Below, piece after piece: positions 46,771-58,659 of a stretch of 64,000 nucleotides of DNA (its first letter is position 1; each line of letters begins with the position of its first letter). Below the pieces are notes generated by a model, which was given only the letters and a program-made list of their open reading frames with translations, was not told where the DNA came from and ran no database searches. The stretch spans positions 620,001 through 684,000 of the forward strand of contig SRSI01000052.1 in assembly GCA_005656395.1 (NCBI GenBank), read 5' to 3'. This stretch comes from Strongyloides papillosus. Lineage: Eukaryota > Nematoda > Chromadorea > Rhabditida > Strongyloididae. A program made the position numbers and the translations under genes.

Positions 46771-47622
46771 CTAATTACAGGTATAATTATTAACATGAGA
46801 AGTATGAACTTCTGAAGATAAATAATCACTCATCAATGATTCATCCATAAATAATGGCATTTGCGGTGTAACGATATCTAGAGGTAAATAAATCTTTTCA
46901 TTTGTTAAGTTTTCCATATTAAAATTAAATCCAGATGGTCTTTCAATTTTTTGTCTACCTGACATTACTGGAAAATTTGACGGTCTAACAAATGTGTCGT
47001 TCATATTTTCATTGTAGGATTGATTTAATGAAATTCTATCATCAATGTGAATTTTAGAAACTTCACAATTTATATATTTCTCAGAAACTTCTCTGTCATA
47101 ATTATTTGATATTGGTTGGTAAAAATCATCTGCTGGCATTTGATTATTCTTACTTACCATTGTATTATATATATTCGCTGACCCTTGTTGATATTGGTAT
47201 TGATTGTCATTAATATATTCCTGTTTAATATTAGAATAATCTTTTATAACGGGATAAGTTTGAGTATATGAAGTGGTGATAGCATTTTTATCCATAGTTA
47301 TTTCACTATTTTCATTAATTTCTCCACTACTTTGTGTTATAATACTTTTCCCATATATGATGTCTTCAGATAAACCAATAGAGCGGAGATCAACACCTTG
47401 TGAGAGTAAATAATTTACCATTAACTGGCATGATGATTTATATTGTTCTAATTCTATTTTTAATGATTCAATTATCTCATTTCTTGAGTTTACATCTGAT
47501 TCCAATTTTCTCACTTTTGCCACTTTTCTTTCTCTACATCTTTGAGCAGCTTTTTTATTATTTAGGCGACGCAAATCTCGTTTTTGCTGTTCCGTTAAAT
47601 TACTCAACGATACTTTCATCAT
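46771..47622 (-). CDS. JUN-like bZIP transcription factor
   Basis: Single exon, 283 residues, starting with a double ATG. The bZIP domain is at the very N-terminus: basic region at about 18-33 (LNNKKAAQRCRERKVAK), then a zipper 'VRKLESDVNSRNEIIESL' and on to about residue 75. The core AAQRCRERK followed by 'V.KLE..V' is of Jun/ATF type. The long C-terminal part is Asn/Ser/Tyr-rich with no domain seen. Unlike JUN itself, the bZIP is N-terminal rather than C-terminal, so JUN is only the nearest family; ATF- or Maf-like relatives are possible. It precedes the FOS-like gene on the same strand, and an AP-1 site lies 160 bp upstream of its start. Confidence 0.68.
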   Translation of the reverse strand: MMKVSLSNLTEQQKRDLRRLNNKKAAQRCRERKVAKVRKLESDVNSRNEIIESLKIELEQYKSSCQLMVNYLLSQGVDLRSIGLSEDIIYGKSIITQSSGEINENSEITMDKNAITTSYTQTYPVIKDYSNIKQEYINDNQYQYQQGSANIYNTMVSKNNQMPADDFYQPISNNYDREVSEKYINCEVSKIHIDDRISLNQSYNENMNDTFVRPSNFPVMSGRQKIERPSGFNFNMENLTNEKIYLPLDIVTPQMPLFMDESLMSDYLSSEVHTSHVNNYTCN

Positions 47623-48714
47623 AAATATTATATTAGTACTTTAATAGATATAATAAGATCAAGAAATACTATTGCTCTAAAATATTAAATAAATTATTAT
47701 AAACGTATGAATATAAAAATTTTGATACATATAAGTTTTTTTTCCTGTGTAGAAATTGACATTTTAACATGAGAATGTAAGATGACTCATCATTGATAAG
47801 AAAATCGAAAAATATTCAATTAAATACATTATTTTTAAACTTTATAAATTTACTGATATTATAATATATAAGGTAAAGTTTTATCTAATTAATAAGACTA
47901 AATTTTGATAAATAAGTTAAAAATTAAAATTTTTCTTTTTAGAATAGGATAGTTAAATAAGAAATAATATATAACAGTATCTTTGTGTGTCCCAAACTGA
48001 ATATATGTAGATCAATTGTTTGTTTATCTAAAAGAAATTTTAAAATCAAATTGTACAGTTTTTTTATTATGAATTAAAATGATTAAGTTATAAATATTTA
48101 TATAATTTGATACTTCCTATAGAAAAACTTCATATAATTGATTATTTTTGTAATATATTTCTAAACTGAAATTCATTGATAAAATAAAAAAAAATATTTA
48201 TTTAATATATATTAAACTATGAATTAAAATATAAATGAGAAGAGTATGAAAAATAACATTTTATATAATACTACTTAAAGAATATTGAAAAATATTATTA
48301 AAAGTTATAAATTCATCGATTGTAAATGATAAAATCAGTACCTTATATAGGAATAAAATATTTTTATAACATTTTGATAAAATATTTTCTCTTTATTTTT
48401 CAAAGTAGCAGTAAAATTATTCTTTTTATATTTTAGTATAATAATATATTGATATATCATTTTAATAGGATAGATAAAACAATAAAAACAGTTTATAAAA
48501 GGTAAAATTAAGATATCAATTACTTGATGAAATCAATGCTTTTTTTATCACACAATTGTATATATATAAATTAATATCATAGTTTGTCCTTTTTTCTCTG
48601 AAAACTAAGATTCTTTATAAAGGAATGAAAATAATATAAAAATGAAAGTTAAACCTTCTTTCAATTATTTAATTATAATTTTATTTCTATTTTAAAATTA
48701 AAAATTGTCATAAA
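47623..48714. other. intergenic region upstream of JUN-like gene
   Basis: About 1.1 kb, AT-rich, no gene seen. It should contain the promoter of the JUN-like gene and the 3' end of the F-box gene. Confidence 0.6.
47782..47790. promoter_or_regulatory. palindromic AP-1 (TRE) motif, candidate
   Basis: ATGACTCAT, about 160 bp upstream of the start codon of the JUN-like bZIP gene. The position would suit self-regulation, as known for mammalian c-Jun. It is only a sequence match. Confidence 0.35.
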
Positions 48715-49797
48715 CTATGCATAAATATAAATATTTAATACTAATGGATGCGTTGTGTTTGAATATCTATATACAAATGATATTTGTTCTGAGTTTCTTT
48801 TTATATACCTTATCCATCGATTATAATTTCTGATAACAGCTACTAACTGACTTAATTGACATCTTATGAAACCAAGATCCCAGTAAACTGAACGCGTACT
48901 CTTTAACATTTCATTTTTCATATTATTTTTCTCTATCATACATGAATATTCGTGAAAAGCTTCCAATAAATATTTAATACCATTATGAGTAATATTAGAT
49001 TTAACTCCTTGCAATAAAATTATTTCTGGCCATGAAGCACTATCTGCCCAGGTGGCTAACGTTTTATTTGACAATAATGGTGCATATATACAATCAACTT
49101 TCTTATTAATACCAAAGAATTTAAAAACTTTTAATTGTAAATTTGATGTGAATAGATGATCTGATAATAACTGACAATCTTCCAATACACAACGTTTAAT
49201 CACCACTTTTGATAGATAGAGTGTTCTTATAAGTGATGAAAATATTTCATAGTTTATTGATATAACACATTCAGTTAATAGCAACTCATAAACACTATTC
49301 TCACACATACGTCGAAGAGTTTTATAGCAAGATTGAGAAAAATTTAAAGATTCCATTGAAACAGTTTGCGTTATCATAAGATATCTAACCCATTTTGAAA
49401 TATCCTTTATTGATACACTAAATTGTCTTCTTTCTTCAGGTGATAGCAGAAACATACTTTCATTTAAACGATAACATTTATCTTCTCCACATCCAACAAG
49501 AACGATTTCCTCGATTTTCTTAATATTGAATTCAGTGAAATGTCTTCGAATAATTTTATTGATCCTTTTATTTACAAGTCTCATATTCAGAATGTCTTTA
49601 CAATCAACTCTTTTAAGAATTTCAATTATACATTTATCAGAAATGTCTTCAATTGTATTGATACGTAGAAAAGGTGAAGGAATAAATTGAGAATAGTCAT
49701 TTTTTGTATTACTATTAACACCAACTTCTCTTATTAAATCCTTTTTCTTATTAGACGATCTTCTCCATAGCGATTCTGTACGAAATAACTTCAACAT
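48715..49797 (-). CDS. F-box domain protein
   Basis: Single exon, 360 residues. After a basic N-terminus, residues 50-90 read as an F-box: 'DISDKCIIEILKRVDCKDIL', then 'MRLVNKRINKIIRRHF'. The rest is made of hydrophobic strand/helix repeats, with Cys and Leu spaced in a way that could be LRR-like, but no clear repeat motif is seen. F-box proteins bring substrates to SCF ubiquitin ligases through SKP1; nematodes carry large, fast-evolving families of them. No substrate can be proposed. Confidence 0.75.
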   Translation of the reverse strand: MLKLFRTESLWRRSSNKKKDLIREVGVNSNTKNDYSQFIPSPFLRINTIEDISDKCIIEILKRVDCKDILNMRLVNKRINKIIRRHFTEFNIKKIEEIVLVGCGEDKCYRLNESMFLLSPEERRQFSVSIKDISKWVRYLMITQTVSMESLNFSQSCYKTLRRMCENSVYELLLTECVISINYEIFSSLIRTLYLSKVVIKRCVLEDCQLLSDHLFTSNLQLKVFKFFGINKKVDCIYAPLLSNKTLATWADSASWPEIILLQGVKSNITHNGIKYLLEAFHEYSCMIEKNNMKNEMLKSTRSVYWDLGFIRCQLSQLVAVIRNYNRWIRYIKRNSEQISFVYRYSNTTHPLVLNIYIYA

Positions 49798-50591
49798 ATT
49801 TATTAGAAACGAAAGTATAACTACAATAAAGAATAGAAAACCTCAATAATTTGTTTGAAAATAAATGTTAAAGGAACGTATGACGCAAGAATCCTGCAAT
49901 CTTACATATTTATATAAAGGTTACGAGTTGTCTAACCCCTCCTTTCCTTCGTAAAAAGAAGCAAACACCATTGTAATTATATTGTCCTCATATAAATCTC
50001 ATTGCTTTAAACAATTAACTAGTGACAATTAAAGGTTAATAAGATAAGAACGATATTTTTTTGGCATACGTAAACTTATTTGAATGAACGAATTAGTAGC
50101 GAATGCCAAGATTGTTTGACTTGAAGCATTAATGTTTGACAGATGTATTCACTTGACAGCTTCAAGTTAATAAACTAATATTTTAAACTTTTTCAATGAT
50201 TGGAGATAAGGAAACTTCTATCACCTTTAGGGTATTTTAATTTATAAATATGGTCAAACCAATACAAATCCCTTAGATAAAAATATATGATTTTTGAACA
50301 TCATCTACAATCACTAACTTTACAAACAATCTGACAATTAAGAAAAAAACAAAAAAATTACATCAATGTAAAGATTTAGCTATTTCTGTTATATTTTTAA
50401 AAATAACTTTAGCGCTCAAATTTTCATATTACAACTTAAAAAAACTAAATAAAAAATACACACAAATATTATGAACAAGAACCCTTGCTAGAACGTGAAT
50501 ACACCTAGCAATTTCTCTATGATAAAATTCAGTACTTTATTTTTTTACAAGAAAATAATACATACAAAATATTGAATTAAAAAAAATTAAT
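49798..50591. other. intergenic region
   Basis: About 800 bp between RPA2 (3' end) and the F-box gene (5' end). The patch 49918-49970 is less AT-rich and may be part of the F-box promoter. No gene seen. Confidence 0.55.
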
Positions 50592-51429
50592 TTAACATCC
50601 CAAGCCATAAGTTCCTTCACCATCAATAAATACATTTCCTTCGTGTTCAAGTTTCTCAACAGCACGGTTAACCACTTCAACTGCTACACTGAAATGAGTT
50701 GCCATTTCGTCAATACTGAACTTTTCTTGCCCACTATCTCTGAGGTGTTTGATAATTCGCTCACCGAGTGATTGAGGATCGTCAGATGCTTTATTGCCAG
50801 CAACACGAGGTGCAGCCCCACCATTTTCCTTAGAGTTATTCAATATTCCATATCCCTTGAGACCACTAAGTGCAGAAGGATTATTATATAATAGCCCTAA
50901 AAGTCCACGTCCAAACTCAATCTTAGCAAGGCGTGCTTCCCATTTATAAACATCAACTTCAGCTAAATCTTCAACCTCAGACATTGTCAAAACAATAACT
51001 TCCAACTGTCCGTCATGATAATGCAATTTCCCACAAGTACGGATAACTGATCCCTCGACATACTTTGATTCATAAGCAGTACTCTAAGAAAGTAATTATA
51101 TTACAAGAGATTTTTAAAAAACTTACCGTACTATATACACAGCATCTTACAGAATAAGCACTATCCTCCATATCGGTTACAACATAAGTGATTCCTCCTT
51201 CATTCTCCTCTACTTTTGTAATTTTACCAGCAATCCCAACTTTTGAAAAATCGTAATGTCCAAGACTGATTTTATCGTTTCCATCAGGAATCATACATAG
51301 ATCTTTAATCTCAACACTAATAGTATGTTTTGATGCATCAAAGTTCTTAATAGTATATTCGTTACCATCTGCAATAGCGGAAGCATCCATGGTTGAATTC
51401 CAATTATTTGCATCAAATGTGGCATTCAT
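50592..51429 (-). CDS. rpa-2: replication protein A 32-kDa subunit (RPA2)
   Basis: Two exons, 51429-51127 and 51083-50592, with a 43-nt intron (GTAAGT...TCTTAG, phase 0); 264 residues, near the 270 of RPA2. The OB fold spans about residues 40-150: 'VGIAGKITKVEENEGGITYV' then 'VIRTCGKLHYHDGQLEVIV'. A linker follows. The C-terminal winged helix is at about 195-264: 'LGERIIKHLRDSGQEKFSID' then 'VVNRAVEKLEHEGNVFIDGE'. RPA binds single-stranded DNA in replication and repair as a trimer with RPA1 and RPA3. The N-terminus is short and only moderately Ser/Thr-rich. Codon use is less AT-biased than in its neighbours, consistent with a well-expressed gene. Confidence 0.88.
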
Positions 51430-52273
51430 GTTATGTTACGCTAGTATATCCTAAAAATACACAATATAAAAAGTAGACAAAAAAAATTAAAAAAATTGGT
51501 AAAAAGTACGCAGCATATACAAAATAAATGAAAAGGATGAATCGTACAATGAATAGGCACAAATTAGAGGGTTCAAACTAACGTTGTGAGAGATAAAAAT
51601 GCAAAGACTTTCTTCCAAACAAAATACAGCATGACTAGAGAAACGCAGTGAGAATAGAAATTTTTTAAAATTTTTTTTCTTGTTTTTGAAATGGCAATTG
51701 TTAACATTGGTATCAAATATAACAATAAAAGGACTCCGAGTAATGATAAAAAACAATGTGTTTCCGTAGTTTGGTGATATTTTTATTTTAACACTACCTC
51801 ATAGAAAATTTTAATAATGGGAAACCCCTATAATTAAATTATTTATCAGTTATATATAAAGCTTAACAATAAAAATTTTACTGATGCTTCATCTTTGTGA
51901 ATGATTAACATTTTTCCAAAACTAAAAAACTTCGGGGAATCTCTCTAGAATAACCTATACATAGAAGATAAATTTTTTAAATCAAATTTAAAGATTTTAC
52001 AATTTTTAAATTTTAATGATGTTAAGATTTTACGTTCATTTGATGGAAGGTTTTATTACGTGTACTACTTAATTGTCAACCAACAAATAAGAAGCACATT
52101 TACTTTACACTACTATTTTTAATTACCATTATTTATCTAACATCCCGCTGTAGTTGTGAAAACTGGTGAGAATAATTACTCAATGATATCACAAAACTCC
52201 ATATTTTTTCTTTGATATTTAATAGCTTTCTAATATATATTAAAATAAGATAAATTTAACAACAATTAAATCT
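51430..52273. other. intergenic region between RPA2 and WAP genes
   Basis: About 840 bp between two divergent genes. The 51487-51756 open frame is a random antisense reading. No gene is supported; it presumably holds both promoters. Confidence 0.6.
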
Positions 52274-52972
52274 ATGAATACTTTTTTAACCTTTCTCCTG
52301 ACATTTCTCTTTTCATTAATCTATGGAATTTTTGAAGATGAACCTCATCCAGTTCCTGCAAAAGATCTGAGTTTAGCTTGCGATATTTGTCATGTTCTCA
52401 AAGTTGGAAAAGATGGGAAACTTAAGTGTGTCAAAAGAAATAGATGTTGTGATGGTATGAATAAAAGAAGATTTCTTGTATAATTTTTTTTAGGTTTAAA
52501 TTCATACACATCATGTTTAATAAATCCATGCCTTCATTACAGGAAATCTTGCAAACGCTCAAAACATTGCATTATAAATAATTGTCGTTCTAGTGGATGT
52601 TATGCTATCTATTATGATGAGAATTGGATTGAAATTGATAGTCAATATTGTAACTCACAAGAAAAATTGAAACTAAAATCCTACCAAATTCCAAAAGAAG
52701 CTGATGGCAATAATAGGATTAAGATATTTCCCCAAGTTAGTATGAAAAAATTTTATCATGACATTAAGAAAGATAAACCGGGAATATGTGATAAAAATCT
52801 TCAAAATGAAGGTGAAATATTAAAAATATGTACAGATAACTGTAAAAACGACAATGATTGTCCAGGACAAATGAAATGCTGCAATAACGGCTGTGCAAGT
52901 CTTTGTACTCTAAAATACAAAAAGGTTGAAAAAAATTTCCTTAACATCGAGATTGTTGTTAAGGAAAAATGA
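52274..52972 (+). CDS. secreted WAP-domain protein
   Basis: Two exons, 52274-52454 and 52494-52972, with a 39-nt intron (GTATGA...TTTTTAG, phase 1); 219 residues. The N-terminus is a signal peptide (residues 1-18). A Cys-rich middle region (about 35-130) has CDIC, RCCDG, SCLINPC, KSCKRSKHC, NNCRSSGC and QYC. The last part (about 165-205) is a WAP four-disulphide core: 'KPGICD', then 'CTDNCKNDNDCPGQMKCCNN' and GCASLC, with eight cysteines spaced as in the family. WAP domains often inhibit serine proteases or act in cuticle or innate defence. No specific role can be given. Without splicing the first frame ends soon after the donor. Confidence 0.83.
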
Positions 52973-53046
52973 AATTAAAACAATTAAAATCATATACATA
53001 TTATTTGATTAAATGTTTATTTCGTAAATTAATTTTATATATTTTA

Positions 53047-54798
53047 TCATTTTTGACTATTACTAAGCATATCAATAAAACTTGTTGTATTATGTACATA
53101 GTTGCTAGCTAAAACAACTTTAGGATAAGAAGGATTTTGAAGTCTTTTTAAATTGAAGAAATTTATTGCAGCACTTTCTTCATATGTAGCTCCACCAATA
53201 ATGCAAACTATGATCCCTTCGATACGTTTACCATTAACACCAAAATTACCATTATTCCAAATGTAAGGAAAAGATTGTTCCGTTAATCTTCCACGTACTA
53301 TATCTTCGAGAACACGTAAAATATATGGATCATGTTCTGTGAAAATATTCTCTATTCCCTTAAATCCTTTAATAAACCTTTTAGCTATTTCTGAAGCAGA
53401 AGAATTTTTTTTAAGTAAATCACCTTGACGAGCACTCGCACCACTATATTTGAAAAGATTTTCGATAGCAGTAAAGTATTTATTATTCACATTTCTTTGT
53501 CGTAACATTGATAAAAGAGAGGGTAAAGCATTATTCATGTGTTTTTCAAATATTAAACCATATATCATTACAAGTCTTATAGCATTTAAATCGCTTATGT
53601 TAGAATTTTGTACAAGTTTTCTAACGTTATCTAAGCATGTATTATGATCTCCATTCGCAAACATTGTCTGTTCTAACTCAGAAACTTCCATGAGTTTTTC
53701 TCTTGCTACAATTGTAGCTAGTTCACTAACTATTTGAACATGTTTAGAAACGGTTCCAGAAATTTTTTTAAATTGTGGGTAATTTTCAATAAATTTTTTC
53801 ATATCTTGCACTGAATCAAGCTTCTGATGAGTCTTTGCTTTTTCTTGATGTTCAGTCATTAGTTGCTTAATATTCTGACCTATTTCACCAAAATTTAGGT
53901 ACATATTTGTTGCATAGAAGTCATCTTGTAAACAATTAAGCACGAATGTCTTTGTTTCATCAACCGTATCTCCTTTGTTATCTTTATTTTTTAAACTCAA
54001 AATAACCCTATTATTGTTAATTCCAAATAATTCATGAACCATAGCTTCATATGTCCATTGATTTAACAATGGAGTAATAGGATCTTCACTTCTTTCTAAA
54101 ATTAGTACCAAAATATCATCGTTACAATTTTCAAACAATTGTTCTTCCCTTGAACGTAATTTATCTATTCCCTCTGCCAATCTAACACAATTTTTAGAAT
54201 TTCTTTGATATCTAACGATTGGTTTCCTTTTAAAACTTAAAGCAGAAGCAGTTAACATTTCAACCATCCTATTCAGACATTCATCATTTATTTCAAATAC
54301 TCCATTTTTTATTGTATAACAGTTAGGAGAGCCTAAAGTTAGAAGATTTGTTGAGAGAGGAATAGAGTCCAAGAAAAATTCATGTAAATCTCTTACAACT
54401 TCATTGTGATCGTTACTAGCTAGTTTTTTTATCTCTGTTTTTGGTATAATATTAGAAAAATATATATAATACTGTGGATATTTAGGATTTTGAAGTTCTT
54501 CAACTAACAATTCTACGTTTTTATAAGTTGGCCTTAAAAAAACAATCGCCTTAATATATTTTATTGAATCTCTCGCATTTAATGAATCGATTCTTTCAAA
54601 TAAATATACTTCCTTTTGCATCAATTCTGATTGTGGAAAAGAACATGATACAATTGACGTCTAAACAGTAAAAAGAGAAATGTAATATTCACTAACTTAA
54701 CTTACTGTTTCTTTATCCATTAGTAATATTTTCATTCCTGGTCCGGCTAATCTTATCATTTCGTTTATATACAATTGTGATATCGTTAAGACATTCAT
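53047..54798 (-). CDS. vps-45: VPS45 homologue, Sec1/Munc18-family vesicle-fusion protein
   Basis: Two exons, 54798-54706 and 54660-53047, with a 45-nt intron (GTAAGT...TGTTTAG, phase 0); 568 residues, equal to the usual 570 of VPS45. The N-terminus 'GPGMKILLMDKET' continues across the splice into 'TSIVSCSFPQSELMQKEVYL'. 'IVFLRPTYKNVELLVEEL' and 'YYIYFSNIIPKTEIKKLA' are closely VPS45-like. Also seen are 'LVLILERSEDPITPLLNQWT' in the middle and 'RIEGIIVCIIGGATYEE' near the end. VPS45 binds syntaxins of the TGN/endosome (Tlg2/Syntaxin-16) and controls SNARE assembly there. It is divergent from MED17, with only 214 bp between the start codons. Confidence 0.92.
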
Positions 54799-55012
54799 TT
54801 TTAACGATATTTAAAAAACTAAAATTGTTCAAAATTTTATATGATAACTAAAGGTCAAAATGGTGTGTTGTTTTCTTCAACGACCGGACCGTACTTTATC
54901 CTTTTCCTAAATATAAACGTTTTTCCATGCCATTATAAAATTTATAAGTCCTCATACGGACATTTTTTGCCGCTAACTTATTTTTTTATTATTTTAATTT
55001 GTTTAGCAAACT
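54799..55012. promoter_or_regulatory. short bidirectional promoter region VPS45/MED17
   Basis: 214 bp separate the two start codons on opposite strands, so both promoters and 5' ends must lie here or overlap. A TTTAG stands just before the MED17 start (55001-55005) and could be a trans-splice acceptor. A short GC-richer patch lies at about 54873-54895. Confidence 0.5.
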
Positions 55013-58000
55013 ATGAATGATTCTAAAAAAGTTGATGAGTGTATGCCTCCGCCAAAAACTATTCCATCATCAACAACATTGACTTCAGATGACTCAAAAT
55101 TTGTCAAACCTATTGGGATACCAAACAAAAGTAGAAAATATGTCTACGTTGAACCAAAGAAGGAATGGAATGTTATTGAATATAGTTTAGAAGGAACTGA
55201 AGCTTTAATGCCGTAAGCTATATTAATATTAAAAAACAAATTTATTAAAATAATTTTTAGACCGAAATCTTTCCAAGAATCACTTGCGGAAAAAGCTTTA
55301 AGAATAGATTGGAAAAAAATTGTTGGTTCGAATGTTACTTACGATGATCCTGAATTGGTTTATGATGTGGAATCAGATAAGGCATTGGATTTAGTTGACA
55401 AAATTTTAACTTTAAAAATCCATCAAAAATCGTACAACCCACCCACACATCACACTAACAACTCTTCAAAATTAGTAGTAAAACCTAATGATCTCCAAAT
55501 TAATAAAAGTAATGGGTTACATAATGAAGATAAAGAACGAATTAGATTTAATAAACTTGTTAAAGAGGCCAATGAAGCAGGATTGGAGCTAAACGATGAT
55601 AATATGGATTATGAGGAACTCTCAAAGCATGTTGATGGTGCATCAATAGATAAAATTGATGGACCAATTAGTGTAACAGAGGTGGAACAGATGGTAGAGA
55701 ATAATATTGTATATGAAAACTACAGAAATCGTAAATTTATTGAGGGTGAAACAAATTTAGAAAAGAAAAAAAAAAGTAAAGACAAAGAAAGTGACGATGA
55801 GGACATTGGATACATGATAGGAAAAGCTGCTATTGAAACATTCAAAGAAGGTCGTATAGTCCAGGAACTTGAAGATCAAGGATTACCATCAGCTAAAAAG
55901 ATTATTCATAATTCTCAAGTTGCATCAAAAATTCGTTACCTTGTTCAAAAAAGATTGCAGAGGAAGACATTAGAGTATCATTTTATTGGAATGCCCCTTC
56001 AGAATGATGAACCAAAGACTATTTATCAAATTCTAAAACCTTCATCAAACAACGCTTTTGGTATCCTTCCACATGACACTTCATCTGAAGTTTTTGATCC
56101 CACTAAATGCGATGAATTTGTCAAAGAATTAACTGATAGACAAATTGAAGCAGCAAAAAAAGCTTGGGATGCATTAGAATTACAAACAAATGAGTTTGAT
56201 ATTTTTTCTCAATTTAAAAATGACGCTTTAGAAGCAAAAAACCGAGGTGAAGATATTAAAACAATGTCTATACATTTTGGTTCTACGAAGATTATGATTC
56301 CCGTTATAGTGAAGGATTCATTCTCAAGTGAACCGAGAAAAAGCGATGAAATGTCATCTGATTCAGAAGATGAGGATGAAGATTTTCAAATGGAAGTTGA
56401 TAAAGAAAGTGACGGAGGAGATCATGTAGAACCAATACCTTCTGTCGCTTTTTACATCAACAGGAGTGGGAAATTATTAGGATGTAAGATTGATGGGGAA
56501 TCATATTCTTTAGATAAACCGGAATTTTTAAGCAATGAACTAACTAACAGAATGCTCGAAGCAATTGAAAATAGTGAAGGCAACAAGAAGGATGAAGAAA
56601 TGGCTTCAGAAGATGGAAGCTTAGATTCAAGAGGTAGAAATAAGGAGAAGGATAGAGATAGTTCTTCACGTGCACAATCACCTATTGTTCCAGAAGCGGG
56701 TCCTTGGCACAAGGTTGCTAAGAATCTTCATGAAGCTTTGCAGCATGTAAATTATCTTCTTGACCAATTAAGAGTTATGGATACTTCTTACATGAAACCG
56801 TTGACCGTTGCAGAAAACACTGGAGATGAGAATACAGCAATTAATTCAAAACTATACTTATGGGTTGCAAAAAGAAAGGCTTTAGAAGAGTCTGTAGGAA
56901 TTCTTGAAACAGGAACTAAGCATCGTAAGGTTGATACTGAGAGTTTTGAAGATAAACAGGCTTTTTTTAACGAATTGAAAAGCATGAGAGAATTTTGGAG
57001 ACTACGTAAAGTCGGGAAATTTCTTACTGGTGATTTGGGGTACCGTATTTTTGGTTCAAATTTTATTCCTTCAGAGTCTTTTGATGTTACAAGGAAATCA
57101 AGTGCAATACTTGAAGAAGAAAAAAAACATAAATCAGAGACCGGTGATACATCTCCATTATCTTATCTTCAAGTTGTTGTACCTTATGACTTAATGCGTC
57201 GTACAGTAATGAGTGTTGATATTATCATTGACCACAATGCAGTAACAGAAGGGTCGTTGTCAAAAAGAAAAGATAATTCTGATTTGGAATATATGGTGGT
57301 TAAACCCGAAGATGCTATGAAGGTCCATTGGAGAAAAGCTCTTTTGTGGGCTCAAGAATCGCTGATTTGTAGAGATATATTAAAAATTCTTTTTAGTGAT
57401 GCTGCTCAAGCTACTGACATTTTTTCAATGCAACGTGAGAATGTTTTGATGGTTTCCTTATTTTCAAACGTTATTCTTAAAATCCAACTTGATTTTTATC
57501 CCTTTAAGGATGAAAATTTACCTCAACCAGGGATTCCTGTTCTTAATACACTTCTTAGACATCTATTTTTATCGGACCTATGTATAAGGCCAAAACTACT
57601 ACAACAATTTGTAACTCTTCCCCTAATTGATTCACAAGATTACATTGCCGGAAGAACTTTTTCAGATGCTAGTAAATCAGAAATGAAAGAAATGATTAAC
57701 TATACTAAACATACAACATTACTTTCCCGTATATGCAAAGTTGCTTCACATTATAAATTAGTTCAGGAAGTAATAAACGAATTACAAAATTTCTCAATCC
57801 AATATTCTGATCCCTCTTTATCTTGGAAGTTTTATCGTATCACATCTATTGAATCATTCATTAATGTTGTTCTTTCAAATAGAGGATTTGTTGATATCAT
57901 TCCAAAACAATCATTTACAATTTCAATAACACATGATAACATTTTAATAAGTATTCGTGCTAAAGAAGGTAAAGATCTTTTTGAATGTGGCCATGATTTG

Positions 58001-58381
58001 GAGATTTTTGTCAAATCTTTAAAAATGGTGTACTGTAGATATATAATCAATTCAATAGCAATTCAATCAAAACATTGGGTATGGTATGTATTAAGTTCAA
58101 ATCTTCGTTTCTCCGAAAGTCACTATTCAGATGCATGTGATCTTACTTTATATGTATCAAATGTCTCTGGACTTTATCATATACACTTTTTCATCAACTA
58201 CGTCACTTTAGAAAAGAATATAACTGTAGAAAGGAATATTGATTTAAAGTGGCAGGAAAACGAGAATTCAAATTCTGAAACTGATAAGGATAATGAAAAG
58301 TATATTTATCTTGATTATAATTCCCTTATTGGTGACAGTTTGTTGAAGAAGTTTGATTTTTTGTTCGCCATTTTAAGGTGA
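55013..58381 (+). CDS. mdt-17: Mediator subunit 17 (MED17) with large internal insertion
   Basis: Two exons, 55013-55212 and 55261-58381, with a 48-nt intron (GTAAGC...TTTTTAG, phase 2); 1106 residues against about 650-670 for human and C. elegans MED17. The start matches MED17 ('EGTEALMP' then 'PKSFQESLAEKALRIDW' across the splice). The core resumes at about residue 560: 'GPWHKVAKNLHEALQHVN', then 'FFNELKSMREFWRLRKVGKF' and 'LTGDLGYRIFGSNF'. Between these lies an added region of about 450 residues that is charged and partly helical, with an acidic Ser/Asp stretch. MED17 is the head-module scaffold of Mediator, which links activators to RNA polymerase II. An alternative last exon is possible: AG|GTGATA at 58378-58380 and a TTTTTTTTCAG acceptor at 58438 would replace the end with 29 residues. 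Confidence 0.8.
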
Positions 58382-58659
58382 TATAAATTATTTTGTTTAT
58401 TTATTAATTGTATTTATTATTGTATATATTTTTTTTCAGTGTAGTTTTATCTTTTTGTATCATTATAAAGTTGACAGTAAAAGTTTATAGTCATTTTATG
58501 CGTTCTAAAGTTTTAAAACCACCATAATAATTATTTATTTTGTATAAATCTATTATGTATAAAATCTGATTGAATAATTTATTAACAATTTTAAATAATA
58601 AAATAACAAAAATAAAAAAAATGATATGAGATAAATTTTATATATACAATGACGAAATA

